This document shows, in pieces, positions 1-11,357 of a DNA stretch of 64,000 nt (position 1 is its first letter; every line of letters starts with the position of its first letter). The notes beneath the pieces are model-generated. The model was not told the DNA's origin. It did no database searches and saw nothing but the letters and a program-made list of their open reading frames with translations. Both the position numbers and the translations under genes were made by a program. Source of the DNA: Linnemannia schmuckeri (lineage: Eukaryota; Mortierellomycota; Mortierellomycetes; Mortierellales; Mortierellaceae); contig JANATG010000004.1 of the NCBI GenBank assembly GCA_029449235.1, positions 2,666,001-2,730,000 of the forward strand, read 5' to 3'.

Positions 1-123
1 ACGTTCACTCTCTTTTCTCTTAGTGGAACCTATTTCTCACATAGGACCTTCTCTCTACTCTTATCTCCAATTGCTGGCACAAATTGGTTAAAAATTAACT
101 TATAACCAGCGTCCTGCACCTCA

Positions 124-155
<32 letters not shown>

Positions 156-672
156 TCTTTCAACTGTAGGGCGTACTGGACACCGTCTAGAAAAGATCGC
201 GATATCGGTTGCATTCCTTGACCCTGTACACTTGTTGTCTCACGATGCTATTCTCAACCTGCCTTTTCGATGAATTGAGTGCGTCCAGAGGAGGACGGCA
301 CCCCTTTGTTTATTATTATTCCAAAAGAGGATAAAAAAAGAAAAGTGGTGCAAGTTTATGATCCTATGCAATGCTGGGAGATGGCATGAGCGAGCGACAT
401 GATTCATTGGCGTACACGCTATTGGTATTTTCTTTCAGTGTGGTCCTTCCACAAACTGTTGTTTGAGCAGGATGGATGCACGGTCCTTCACTGATGACAA
501 GAACTTCTCTCGCTCTTCCCAATCCCCTCCTTCCTTCCCGCTCTTACTTCTATCAACAGGCCTGGATCATCGAGAAATTTTCTTTAAAAAATCCAAGATC
601 AAAAGAATATTCACTCACACATCTGGCGATCTAACACCCACAAATATCGTCCACCGATACTATTAGTAGACT
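1..672. other. Left-edge intergenic region
   Basis: No supportable gene. It contains a CT dinucleotide microsatellite at about 126-160 and AT-rich spacer. A 67-codon open frame at 463-666 has no recognisable domain and no splice partners, so it is left out. Confidence 0.5.
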
Positions 673-729
673 TCAACCGGAAGGCCAACCCACCATTCTC
701 AGCCGACACCACCACGCGCGTCGAGCTCT

Positions 730-1160
730 AGGCCGGCACCTTATACTTGGCCCCAGCCACCATCGTCTCAACCATCTCGACTCAGAACGGTTCCCCGTAC
801 TGGCCCATTTCCAAAATGACCCTGAATGTAGGCGCCTACCGGATTTATCTGCCACAACCCAATCGCAAGTCGATTCTCGATGAAGTTGTAGTCACTGGTC
901 GGGCTGGCGAAGTAGAGGAAATTCCAGGTGGTGCTGATTGGTTAAGGGAGGGTGTTGAGTTTCGGCGCGTGAGAAATCATTCTCCAATCGATTGCGCGAC
1001 TATCTATGGAAGTGGTGACATAGTTGGTTGTGGTAGTGCCCTGTGAGATTGTGTAGCAGCCTGCGAGGATTGTTTTGGCATTCACACTGAGCTGAAAGAA
1101 AAGAGCTGCCCATGCGACGGCGAAAGAGACAAGGATGAATAGGGACTTGAAGCGGGTCAT
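730..1160 (-). pseudogene. Decayed small secreted-protein gene
   Basis: The frame opens at an ATG (1158-1160) with a convincing signal peptide: MTRFK, then a hydrophobic core rich in Phe, Ala, Val and Leu, ending near the sequence SVNA. It continues with KTILAGCYTISQ and stops at codon 73. Protein-like frames persist downstream (to about 730) but are broken by stops and frame changes. The motif TI-x-x-A/G-x-YT-I/V-SQ and a following Y-V/L-x-T ... AID segment recur in the neighbouring gene at 1552-2173, so the two look like tandem paralogues. I infer a pseudogene; an unrecognised intron could rescue part of it. Function unknown; the intact ancestor was probably secreted. Confidence 0.45.
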
Positions 1161-1551
1161 TGCAGAGTGTTTTGAGAGAGGTTAATTGTTGCGTTGGTGG
1201 ACAGCAGGAATAAAAAGAGAGAGAGTGAGAAAGTGAAGGAGAGAACGAAAAGAAAATGTTTTGAAAGCGGGTATTTATTATGATCGAGAGAACTGTCGTG
1301 ACCCCTTTCGCCCTCTTTCCCCCTCTTTTTTTTGATCTCATAATTATTTTCAGAGATGAGATGGTCAGAGATGAAAAATAAATGCAACCTAGAACAACCT
1401 GGAAAGCGCGCCTCCCCCCCCCTCCCTTTTTTTTTTCGTGCCCTCACGGACACGGACAGGGAGTCCCTAAGACCCCTTCAGTCTTATAACAATATCCATC
1501 TACAAAAACGGAAATTTCCATCGTCATCATCATCATATTTGGATTTCGGTC

Positions 1552-2173
1552 CTAAAGCTCCAAAACGCGACCCATCCGCCACACATTCGCATCCCCCGCT
1601 ACAGGAGGCGCCTGACCTTGCTTCTGGTCAAACGCCCAGAGACCGTTTTTATTCACAATCGCAAAGGTAGTTCTCTCAGAGTATGGGACAATCTGAATCA
1701 GGTAACTGTTCGGGTTGGTACTCAAATTCTCGACAACTCCAATCAGGAACTCGGCACCAGGAGGAGGAGAAGAAGGGGTTGTTGTTTCCTTACCTCCGAT
1801 GACCCCAAGAAAGAAAGGGGCCTTGTCCTCGGGGACTTGGCCATCGGCAATCGAAATACGAGACAAAGGCATCGACGCTTTGGGATTGACCTTGCAGGAT
1901 CTGGAAGAGGGCAGGTCTGGGCTGAAGACGGTGTAGTCAATAGCCCAGAGGATATCAGACACAGGGATGGGGATACTACTTGATGGGAGGGTGTAGATCT
2001 TGTTATCGATGGCTGGTTGGCCTACCATTCGGGTAGAAAGGTAGACGCCTTGTCTCTTGAGAAACTGTATAGATAGCGGATCCGATGGTTTGCTGGGCAG
2101 TTGTGACGCCGATACATACTCATACCGCGGTGGCGGCGGCGGCGAAAGCGAACTGGATCGAGAGGCGGGTCAT
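1552..2173 (-). CDS. Putative secreted protein, possibly a damaged gene
   Basis: The downstream exon (2064-1552) encodes about 170 residues of unknown family, ending GRVLEL. Upstream, an ATG at 2171-2173 starts MTRLSIQFAFAAAATA, a signal-peptide-like segment. A 61-nt GT...AG intron (2125-2065) would join the two in frame. The removed segment, however, read in the first frame contains QTIGSAIYTVSQ, which matches KTILAGCYTISQ in the neighbouring copy at 730-1160. This suggests the segment was once coding and that the gene now has an in-frame TGA (codon 18) plus a frameshift, or has converted coding sequence into an intron. No enzyme motif is recognised. Secretion is inferred from the N-terminus only. 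Confidence 0.5.
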
Positions 2174-2785
2174 CGTTTATTTATTGTTTATTTATGGGGC
2201 GGTGAAAGAAGAAGGATGTATGGTTTTTTGAGAAGAGAGGGCGATGCTGTATGATGAGGTTAGTATTCAGAAAGGGAGTTTTTTCGGTCTTTGTAAGGGA
2301 AAAGAACGAATACATATTATAGCTGAATGATTATCATATCCCAGTCTTGTACTCCCGCCGACACCGCCTCCCTCCTTCGCCTTTTTTCTTCTTTTTCTTT
2401 CATACTCTTCCTTATTTTTTTTATTTACACTTGCATAACAAAAAAAAAAATTAAGGACACCTCCATTTTTTTTTGTTGTGGCACATTTGAAAATCATAAA
2501 ACGCGACATCGTTTTTTGTGAGCTACACATTACTACTTGTGCATGCGCGTTTTTATTTTCCTTTCTGCGCCCTCCTCCCTTCCTTTCTTCATACCTCCTT
2601 CTTTCCTGCTTCCATCAATTTTCTTCGGTAAGCGACGGATGGAACGATTGAATGGATGGCCCTTGGCTGGTTGAAGTGAACGACGACAACGTCTTCCCCT
2701 TTTCCTCTTGCCCACACAATACCACCGCGAAAAAAACCCTATATGTATGTTTATTACAGTACGACAGTACTACATCTTTCAAGAT

Positions 2786-5700
2786 CTAATTGCCAGCAGC
2801 TCCAGAGGGCCCACCACTAGCAGCAGTACCAGCACCAGGGTCCTGATCCTTCTTGGCCCGGATCCCCGCAACAAATTTGCGAATGTTGACATTGATCTTG
2901 GCGCCTGCCGCAAACGACCCCCCACCTGCCTGACTTGTTTGTCCACCTTGTCCAACCCCGAGGCCACCTCCAGTATCCACATCTCCTCCGAGTGAATGAG
3001 CCCCACCACCAGGAGAATTCGAGTTCAGATGCTGAGCCGCCAAAGCCGCAAACGGGCTGTGACTCAAAATACTCGACGTGACAATATTCCCCAACTGATA
3101 CGGGTTCCCACCACCACCATCACCAGAACCAGAACCCCCAGGGGCCATCAACCCCGCAACAGGTCCACTTCCGAGGGCAGCCAATCCAAACCCTGCCATA
3201 TTACCAGCCAACCCCGCCGAGGGGCCCACAACACCCTGAGGCGAGATTTGAGCAGGCATTCCCTGAAGGACAGACATGACATTCGAGTTTTCCTGCAAGT
3301 TATCCATCCCTGATTGCTTCTTCAAAAACGCATCTACCATCTGTTGTTGTTCGGTCCGTTTGAGTCCCTTGAGTTCCAGGATCCGTTGGAAGTTGCCGAG
3401 GTGCCGGTCGCCGATGAGGAGGAAGTAGTGATCGATGAACATGTCGTAGGGCTCGTGCGGGCTCATAGCTGTCTTGAGGATCGTCTCCACCTTGCCCAAC
3501 CCCCTATTCACAAACTTCACGAACCTATTGAGGAACGAAAGTTTGAAAAGTATCAAGAAACAAGGTTAGTAGCGCTCGAAATTGAAGTTGCAAACGAATT
3601 CACTTGTATAGCCTTATGAAAACAGAATGACTCGACGTACGAGGTGGGGACGGCGATGGTAGTTTCCAAACCGAGGTTAGGTATCTCAACTAAGAACGAC
3701 TTGACAGCCTGCGTATCCAAAAGCATTTGCTCCGCACCAATCTCTGAGATGGGTTTACACCGCGTCAAGTTCGCCGCGAAACGGGAAACAAACGACTCAA
3801 TCAACTTGTCACAGAACGTCCTAAAGTATCTCTTGTTTGTGATCAGTTCCTGGATCGCGCCGACACAGGTCTTGAGGGTGGCGTGGATCATCGACACATA
3901 TTCCGATTGATCGCCCACATATTCTACGGTGCCCCAGGGTAACTTGGACATTGACACCATTGCAGGTTCATAATGGCTCTCCACTGCTCGCACAAGTGCT
4001 CGCGTACATGCTGAGATAATCCTAAAGTGATAAATTGAAGAGGGTTTGGTCAACAATTGCTTAAGTTCGATACATATCCTTTGCTACGAAAGCAGATATA
4101 ACAACGCACTGCAAGAATGCCTGTCGCTCCGGCTCCATAGTGACTTGGTCAACAAATTCTGGGTCAATGTTGGCCCATAACCTCTCCTCGAGCTACATCT
4201 CACAAAAATAAAGAGAAATATCAGTATTACAATGAGAACCACTTAAGTCAACGAGTTGTTAAAATAGCCTTGTCGACTATTTACCTGACTGGTTGTGGTG
4301 AGGGAGTAATCGGCAGTATTCAAGACAATACAAATCGACCTGAGGTACTCTCTGTTGATAGGGCGCTTGTCTCCTCTAAAACAATAACAAACACGTAAAT
4401 AATACCATCAGCACTCAAAAACATCGCAATCCACGTCTGAAAAGGGAATGTAAAGAGTCAAAACTTACTGTTTGGGAAGTTTGGCCAAGAGGACGTCGTT
4501 GGCGTATATACGAAGCCACTTGCCAAAAACGGTGCAGAGGTCCAGGAAGGGCTTCTTCCGCGACAGTTTGGCACAGTTTGTCAAAGCCGACTTGTAAAAC
4601 AAAAAGATGTCGGTACTGGAAGCGAGCACCGTCACTGACAGGTCGTCCTCCGGTACCGGCTCCTGCAACTTGAATCCATTAATCTTTTCCTCCAGCGTCC
4701 TATAAAGTATAGAGCAGCGAAAATAAATGCTTGTCTTAGCTAGATGTCGATGATCATTTTAGGTAGCTATTGCGGAGTCCCCGATTGCAGGCCGCGAAAA
4801 CTTACCTGTCTTCGGCTTCAATGTAAAGATTGAGGTATGGTTCAAAGCATGGTGATATACTCTCTGAGAATCCTGCCGACTCTACATCCTCGTTCAGTGC
4901 GTAATCAACATCCTATGTGCAGAAGTGACATCCTGGGTTAGGTAGGTACGCTCACTGGGCATGTCTAAAAGCCAATTAATTCAAAAATTGGTCCGACTTG
5001 TTGCTTACTCTGTTTATGAAACGATTCTCCAGCTGACTTTCAAACTCCAAGGTGAGCTGCAAGACTTGAAGCAAAAGCGGTACATCTACTGTTGACGCGC
5101 TCCTTGCCAGAATGTCTGTCAGATCCACCCTATTACAAGCAACGTACAAAAATAAGACAGCATGAATCCCTGAACCGCGTTACTGCCATTTGCAAACAAG
5201 CTCGAGTATGACAAGTGACTACATACCTTGTGATTTGGCAGAACTGCAGACAGAGAATTCGAGATACATCCCAGCTGGCAGGGAAGATATGGGCGTGCTC
5301 CTCGTCATGAATCTTCAGGAGGCGTTTCAGCCAGGCGTAACGCCGGGAAGTGTTGTCCAGAGCGGAGACTTCCTCGTTAGGCTTGAAGACTGAACGGTAA
5401 GCCCGAAGTTGCAACTTGCAGTACCATTCTATCAGATTCTGCCTATTGATCGTTCAAAGAACGTACATGGTTCCAGTTAGATCCTTGCTATGCTCCATGG
5501 CTGTCATGCGCATATCATTGAAAGTGGACGTAGAATATGTAGAATATGTACCTGACATCGTCGCCGAGAATGTCAATGATGAGACACGCGCTTGCCAGCT
5601 GTCCAATGTTGCCGACCAAAATGCCCTCCTGTGTGAATCCATGTTCAAAGTCCTTAACAATATCCCGCTCCAGTTCAGACTGCAACCTTGCGACCGACTC

Positions 5701-6769
5701 TGTCAACTCTGCGATCTGTCTGACGTTTTGAAATGTGCGGAAGTACTGGATCAACTGCAAAACAGCCTATTGTAATAATGTTCGAAGGGAACCAAAGTGA
5801 GCGTTCATGTCCATTTTTGGAGTACTGCCTCGCATTGTTTCCAAGATGCCGAGTCGTTACCTCCAGAAGTTGAGCGGTTTCCCTGTACTGCTTCCGCTGA
5901 GCCATCGCCTTTAGTTGATCCACCGCCGTCACTATTTTTCCATTGTCATATAAAAAAGTCGACGGTTAGCGTATTGTAAGTGCGTCATCTCAATGCCACA
6001 TTGTCGACTTGAGGCTAAAGCCCACAGGGCGACGTACCCAACATTTGAAGTCGCTTCAAGGTTGTGATGGAGGTTGTGAGATGTCGCTTGGCATAGTCGA
6101 GACTCTTGATATCCTGAGTGATCTCCTGAACCATCTGCTCCGACTGCGTCGCCTTTTCCTTAATCTCCTTGATTTTGAAGAACAGCATCTACAAAGTTGA
6201 AGGGAAAAAATGCTAAGCGTGTTAGAACTGGCACTCAAAGAAATTGTGAAACTGAAAGTCCACTCTCTCTTGAAATACCCGACCTCCCTCCTCTTTCCCG
6301 TGAAAGAAAATGAAATAAAAAGTTACCGGAGTTTATACCTCGATGCCTTTTTTCGCCGCTTCGACTTCTTCCTGTCCCTTTTGACCACCATCCGTTTGGG
6401 CTCGTGTCAGTTCCCGAAGTTCTTCCTGGACCTGCTTTGCTTTTGCCTGCAGTCTGGCCAACACCTGATCTACCGTCGACAGTGAGTGTTCTACCAATGT
6501 GTGAGAAATAAGGGGTTCGTGAAGATGGCTGTTAGACAATGGTCGAGAAGGTACGCGCGCATTTTCAACATTGAACTGATCCTGTACAAAAGTAAGGGTG
6601 TACCATTGGGGAAGATTTTGTTGATGTATTCGACGGAGCTGAACTCTTGGGCGTCGAGGGGATCCTTTGAGCGTAGGATATGGGTGATAGACGAGTTGAG
6701 TTCAGGGGCGAGCTGTATGGCCTCTGTTGTTGTCACGTAGGCCGTGTCGTCAGCCGTCGTCGTTGCCAT
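2786..6769 (-). CDS. VPS53: VPS53, GARP tethering complex subunit
   Basis: Multi-exon gene read from ATG 6769 (MATTTADDTAYV) to TAG at 2786. Recognisable Vps53 N-terminal segments are: LNSSITHILRSKDPLDAQEF and YINKIFPNG; the coiled-coil stretch with QTDGGQKGQEEVEAAKKGI; MTAVDQLKAMAQRKQYRE; and, further on, SALDNTSRRYAWLKRLLK with the conserved RRYAW core. Vps53 is a subunit of GARP (with Vps51, Vps52 and Vps54), which tethers endosome-derived vesicles at the trans-Golgi network. Introns are numerous and short. The final exon (3556-2786) carries a Gly-rich, low-complexity tail of about 150 residues after the conserved IDHYFLLIGDRHLGNFQRIL helix, longer than I expect for the family. The gene is divergent from SEC62 across a 489-bp promoter region. 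Confidence 0.9.
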
Positions 6770-7034
6770 GTTGGCGATGTAGTCCGATTGATGAAGTGGG
6801 ATGTATGTGCAATTAAAGTCGTCCTTGTCTCCTTGTCTAATTCGCCCTTCTGTCGTCGTTTGAATGTGTTAGCCCTGTCCGTGTCCTTGTCTTGGAGATG
6901 AGTTGGTGGCGGAAGGATGAAAGCACTATGGAGGTGTGAAGAACTGGAGGTGTAGAAGCGCAAGAAAAAAGACAAGTCCCCTTTTTTGACTCCTTCAAAG
7001 TCCCTACCCCTCCTCTTGAGAGTGGCGCAATCCT

Positions 7035-7039
7035 ATTGG
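7035..7039 (-). promoter_or_regulatory. Inverted CCAAT box between VPS53 and SEC62
   Basis: ATTGG on the + strand (CCAAT on the - strand) lies in the shared 489-bp region between the two divergent start codons, about 220 bp upstream of SEC62. CCAAT boxes are bound by HAP/NF-Y in fungi. A 5-bp match is weak evidence by itself. Confidence 0.25.
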
Positions 7040-7258
7040 CCCATTGTCACCAAATCCCAATTCCTCTCACTTGCTCTCGCTTCGTCTCGGTTTCGTGTGC
7101 CTTTGGCTCTCTCTCTCTCTTAGCCTTTCTTATTTTTTGTTCTCGCTGCTTCTTTTTTAGCCTCTCCCTTTCTTTCTTTCCTTTCGTTTCTCATCAACCC
7201 GCCAACACCTTCCCACCAACACCACCAACAACTCCAACACAACAACGACATATATACA

Positions 7259-8297
7259 ATGGAAGCAACCGCACCACCAGAACGCCCAAAGAACCTCTGC
7301 CAGGTCGCAGACTACCTCCTCAGCCCACAGTCCGGAGTCAAGAAGAGAGATGGTGTCTTCAACGAATCGCGTGTCACCTACTTCAGAGGTAACTCTCTTT
7401 TTTACATCTTATGGGTTCCATTGCTCTTTTTTGTTTGTTGCTTCATCTTTGTGAAGTAGCGGCCAAGAAGAACACCGCCACTAAGAAAGGTCATCAAAGG
7501 AAGACGGATCGAGATCAGAGACTAACCATTACCTTTTTTTTTTCTTCCTCTACTCCGGATTGCCACATCTCTCATTGTCTCTGAACCGGTCGCTTACAAT
7601 CAAATCAGGAAAGGGAGCGGTGAACTCGTTGTTGAAGCCAGAGTTCCGTCAGACGGCAGTTGGCAAGGAGTTGGGCGAACTGACGAGGGAACAGGCCGCC
7701 GAGCTTCTGGGATCGATGATCCCCCACCAATTCTTCCTCAAGGTCGAGCGCCCCTCGGACCCAGATGTGCCCAAGAACGTTCTCCAGCTGGTCCAGTACC
7801 AGTCGTTCTCCGAGGATGCCGTCTTTGTCTGGCGCTATGAGGGCTCACAGTTGAGGTCACATCTCATGGCGGGAGGTCTGCTCCTGATCGTCCTTGCCGG
7901 TGTCATGTTCCCCCTCTGGCCAGTACCACTCCGTCTCGGTGTCTGGTACCTCTCTGTCGGTGTCTTGATCTTGCTGGGCTTGTTCTTTGCTATGGCTATT
8001 GTCCGTCTGATCCTCTTCTGCATTACCTATGTCATCCTCAAGCCCGGTATCTGGATCTTCCCCAACTTGTTCGAGGATGTGGGCTTTGTCGACTCGTTTA
8101 TCCCCCTCTGGGGCTGGCACGAACCTGAGGTTCCCAAGGAGAAGCAGGCTCCTGCCAAGAAAACTGGTTCAGGAAAGGCTATTGCTGGTGAGGAGGCTCA
8201 GGAGGAGATTCATACACAGGTTGTGACTGATGAGACTGCCGAGAAGATCTCTAAGCGCAGACCCATGGTCGAGGATGCCGTCGAGGAAGAGTCATAA
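7259..8297 (+). CDS. SEC62: SEC62, ER post-translational translocation subunit
   Basis: Exon 1 (7259-7388) encodes MEATAPPERPKNLCQVADYL... and ends at the conserved VTYFR. Exon 2 (7609-8297) begins GKGAVNSLLKPEF, so direct joining gives YFRGKGAV, close to the YFKGKxAV of other fungal Sec62 proteins. The model is 272 aa. Two transmembrane segments follow (HLMAGGLLLIVLAGVMFPLW and the segment from LSVGVLILLGLFF to about FCITYVIL), with the family-typical FPLWP, YLSVG and DVGFVDSFIPLW motifs and an acidic/Lys-rich cytosolic tail. Sec62 works with Sec63 and Sec61 in post-translational protein import into the ER. A 30-nt in-frame candidate exon lies in the intron (7460-7489; see separate entry). 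Confidence 0.93.
7460..7489 (+). other. Candidate in-frame cassette microexon in SEC62
   Basis: Inside the 220-nt intron, a TAG acceptor at 7457-7459 and a GT at 7490-7491 bound 30 nt. Spliced in phase 1 between the two exons they encode AAKKNTATKK without disturbing the frame. Insertion would add four lysines to the cytosolic N-terminal domain. The donor (GTCATC) is weak, so this may be a chance open stretch. Confidence 0.35.
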
Positions 8298-9898
8298 AAC
8301 ATAATGGGGCTATAACTGCTTTGCTTGAATATGCTTTTCTTTTTTGCAGTTTCTGGCTGATGGGTATCCGATTTACATCTACGTTTCGCCTTCCTCTTTC
8401 TTTCACCCTGTCACTGGCAGGAACACATATTTCCCTTCTTCAAAACGGGCATTTTTTTCATAATCCCCTCCCCTTGTCCTAATAAACACAACTATCAAAC
8501 ATGACCGAATGAGCCTAACCCTCTTTCCTCTGTTTATTTTTCGTCTTTCACAACAGACTTGTTACCGCTAGTTATATGTGAGAGAATCAACATAGTTGAA
8601 CATTCAGAAAGGAAGGAAAGCGTCAAACAGAAACGAGCACCCATTTCAATTGGCTGGTGTCGTTTTCTTGTTTTCTGCAGGGACGAAAACCCTAGTTTGC
8701 TCATTGACAGGGCAGAGCTATAAAAAGGACAGATAGGGTCAAGCGAACCCTTTGTTTTTTGTCATTGCGTGAAAAAAAAATGAAAAACTGAAAAAAAACA
8801 AGGGCCGTGCGAAAATAAACAAACAAACAGATATACATGTACTTGGCATATGCTTGAGCAACAGGGCATTTAGTATGAAGTCATGTTGAGGGGAAACAAA
8901 AAAAAAAAGTCATGTTGAGGGATGGAAGGGTGCACAAGATACAGGCGCAGGCACAAAGTATATTCTGCAACTCAAAAGAAGGGATCTGGCCGCGTCGTTC
9001 TTTTAACTCGTTTCATTGTGCAGAGGGAGCTAGAAAGGGCAAAAATGTGTCATGGGACCGTGCCACAATTACCATAAGCATAGACAGTTGCTGTTTGAGT
9101 GGTGGTTGGTGCTTAACTTATCGACGAACGTGTGTCTATCCTCCTATCTCCCAAGCCAAGTCGCTCATGGCAACCAACCACATTTTTTAATGGTAAGAAC
9201 CAAAGACTGGTCCAGGCACTCCCTTGTTGACCGTAGCTGGCTATACCCATAACCACCTCTCCCCTTCTCCCCTTCACTCCCTCCTTACCAGTCCCTTTCC
9301 CTCTCCTCTCTCTCCACTCCGGTACTAGTCCTTGCTGCCTTAACTCCCTACCACCCCTTGAAATCGCCTCCCTCTCTTTCTGAAGGCTCAGCTGAATCTC
9401 TTCTTCTTGACGATGGATCCCCTGTAGGTATAAGGCGATCTAAGCCTTATTCCTGTACCATCCAGGCAAGCGCTGCTTGATGATGATGATGATGATAATA
9501 TGCTGGCTAGATGGAGTAGGCTTACTTTCTGCGAAATGCATGCTGTCTCTCTGTCTCCGTCTCCTTTAAATTATGCATTGCCTGTTTTTTTTTGTTCTCA
9601 CCCTACAATACCCTTCCTCACTGAACCACCACCAACCAACACCGACCTCCTATCTTCGAAAAGATTAAAGGAGTGAAGGACGTCTGTTGAACATGCTTGA
9701 AAGGAAAAAAAGCCTGACGAAAAGAGAAGCGAAAGTACTCATTGTTACGTTGCCAGATATGACAAGAGAAGCAGGGCAAGATCGCCCTTTCATTTTTCTA
9801 TGTCTTTGTGCATGTATATGTGCTTGCCCAGCCAGGCAAAGCCAACCAACCCAACGAACCACCTTTTTTTGTTCTTTGCCTATGTGTTGTCGTGCGTT

Positions 9899-9899
<1 letters not shown>

Positions 9900-9930
<31 letters not shown>
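9900..9930. repeat. 31-nt poly-T run
   Basis: Uninterrupted T homopolymer in intergenic DNA. Homopolymers of 27-31 nt recur in this window on either strand. Confidence 0.95.
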
Positions 9931-9932
<2 letters not shown>

Positions 9933-10130
9933 CTTTGTCCGTCGGTAAACCACATTGCTCGAACAAACAAGATCGAAGGAAAAAAACACTTTTAATAATT
10001 AGCTTGCACGAGGCGACTCCACAATGCATTGCTCAATTTGGGATTAGTTGACCTGAGTGGATGAATAGATGATGATGTGGTCGACCATTTTTACTCTCAC
10101 TTCAGGAATGAGCCCAAAGTGGAGAGAAAA

Positions 10131-10183
10131 AGAGAGAGAGAGAGAGAGAGAGAGAAACAGAGAGAGAGAGACAGAGAGAGAAG
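10131..10183. repeat. GA dinucleotide microsatellite
   Basis: Nearly perfect (GA)n with single interruptions (AAAC, AC). Intergenic. Confidence 0.9.
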
Positions 10184-11357
10184 AGGAAAAATGACGAACA
10201 CGGACTGCACAAGCCTTTCAGGGTCAAATAGAGCTTTTGCTATGGCCATGCTATTAAAATGGTATCCATAATGCAATGTCATGATATAGCATGGATGGGC
10301 AAAGTGGCGCTGTATTAGGCAAGCAGGTGTGTTAGTAGTGAATGAGCCTTTAGATAAATGGCCAAGGGTGCGAGCAAAAGGAAGGCGAGTGCAAAAAAAG
10401 CGAGGGTGTAAGGAGGTGAAGGAGAGGGAACAACCAATCAACCATAGGCAAGTGAGTAAGAAGACGACGAAGAACAAAGGACAAGGACAAAAAAAAAGGG
10501 AGAGGGGGTAAAAAGAAAGGAATGGGGTTTGCGCTTGATTTGTTTGTTGTTGGTGGTGGTGGTGGTGTTGTTGATGTTTGTTTGTGTTTTGGGCGATGAA
10601 GGACAACAAGAGACGAGAGAAAAAGAGGAGGGAAAGAGAAGGGAAAGAGAAGGGAAAGAGGAGGGAAAGAGAAAGAAGATAGGAGGATGAGGAAGGGTAA
10701 GTGAGGTAAACACAAACACAAACACAAGCACAAGCACAAACACAAGCACAAGCAGCATCATCGTCCATCTCCGTGCACTTTTCTCGCATAACTTTTGGTT
10801 ACAAAGAAACCTGGCAGTCCCTTGTACACCCACATAATACACTTAACACACATTACACACATAAACACAGAGACGCATATACATACGCATATACACACAT
10901 GCCAGGACCTAAAAGTACATTCACAGTGGTACTCTCATGGTAACACACAAAAGTATGGCCACATATACGTCGCTCTCATTTCTTGCTCTTTTTCCTTTTC
11001 TACGGACACTCCCTTCTTTTTTGCTTTTTTTTTTTTTTTTTTTGTTCAGAACGTCCTCCTCTTTTCTCTCTCTCTTTCTTTTTTTTTTTGTCTTTCTCTT
11101 TCCTTTCTCTTTCATCCTCTTTCCTTTTCTTTTCCTCCTCTTTCACTTCACTCCTTTCCATCATAGATACCCATCCTATACCCATCCACCTTCCTCTCTC
11201 TTCCCCTCCTTTCATTCCCCCTCCTCTTCTCCTCGTCATCCGTTCTTCACTCCCAAAACACACTTTCATTTCAGCCGCACACATATACTCTAACACAAAA
11301 GAGCCCATTGACCCTCTCTCCTACAAAGCACATACCTCTCCGCTCTTCCTCTCCACA

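Larger units (their letters stand above)
8298..11357. other. 3-kb repeat-rich intergenic region upstream of TEA factor
   Basis: No supportable gene. It contains a 31-nt poly-T run (9900-9930), a GA microsatellite (about 10131-10183), AAAC/CA-rich stretches, and polypyrimidine tracts near 11040-11230. Long open frames here (for example 10097-10789 on the - strand) are low-complexity translations of these repeats. The part next to 11358 is presumably the promoter and 5' UTR of the TEA factor gene; long upstream regions are common for developmental regulators. Confidence 0.55.

Noticed and set aside
9052..9252. Short + strand frames near 8.9-9.25 kb
   Set aside because: Two overlapping frames of similar length and no family resemblance; no coding bias.
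10097..10842. Overlapping - strand open frames of 130-230 codons
   Set aside because: They translate GA, AAAC and GGGAAAGA repeats into Leu/Ser/Phe- and Cys/Val-rich low-complexity sequence in all three frames; no domain or start context.
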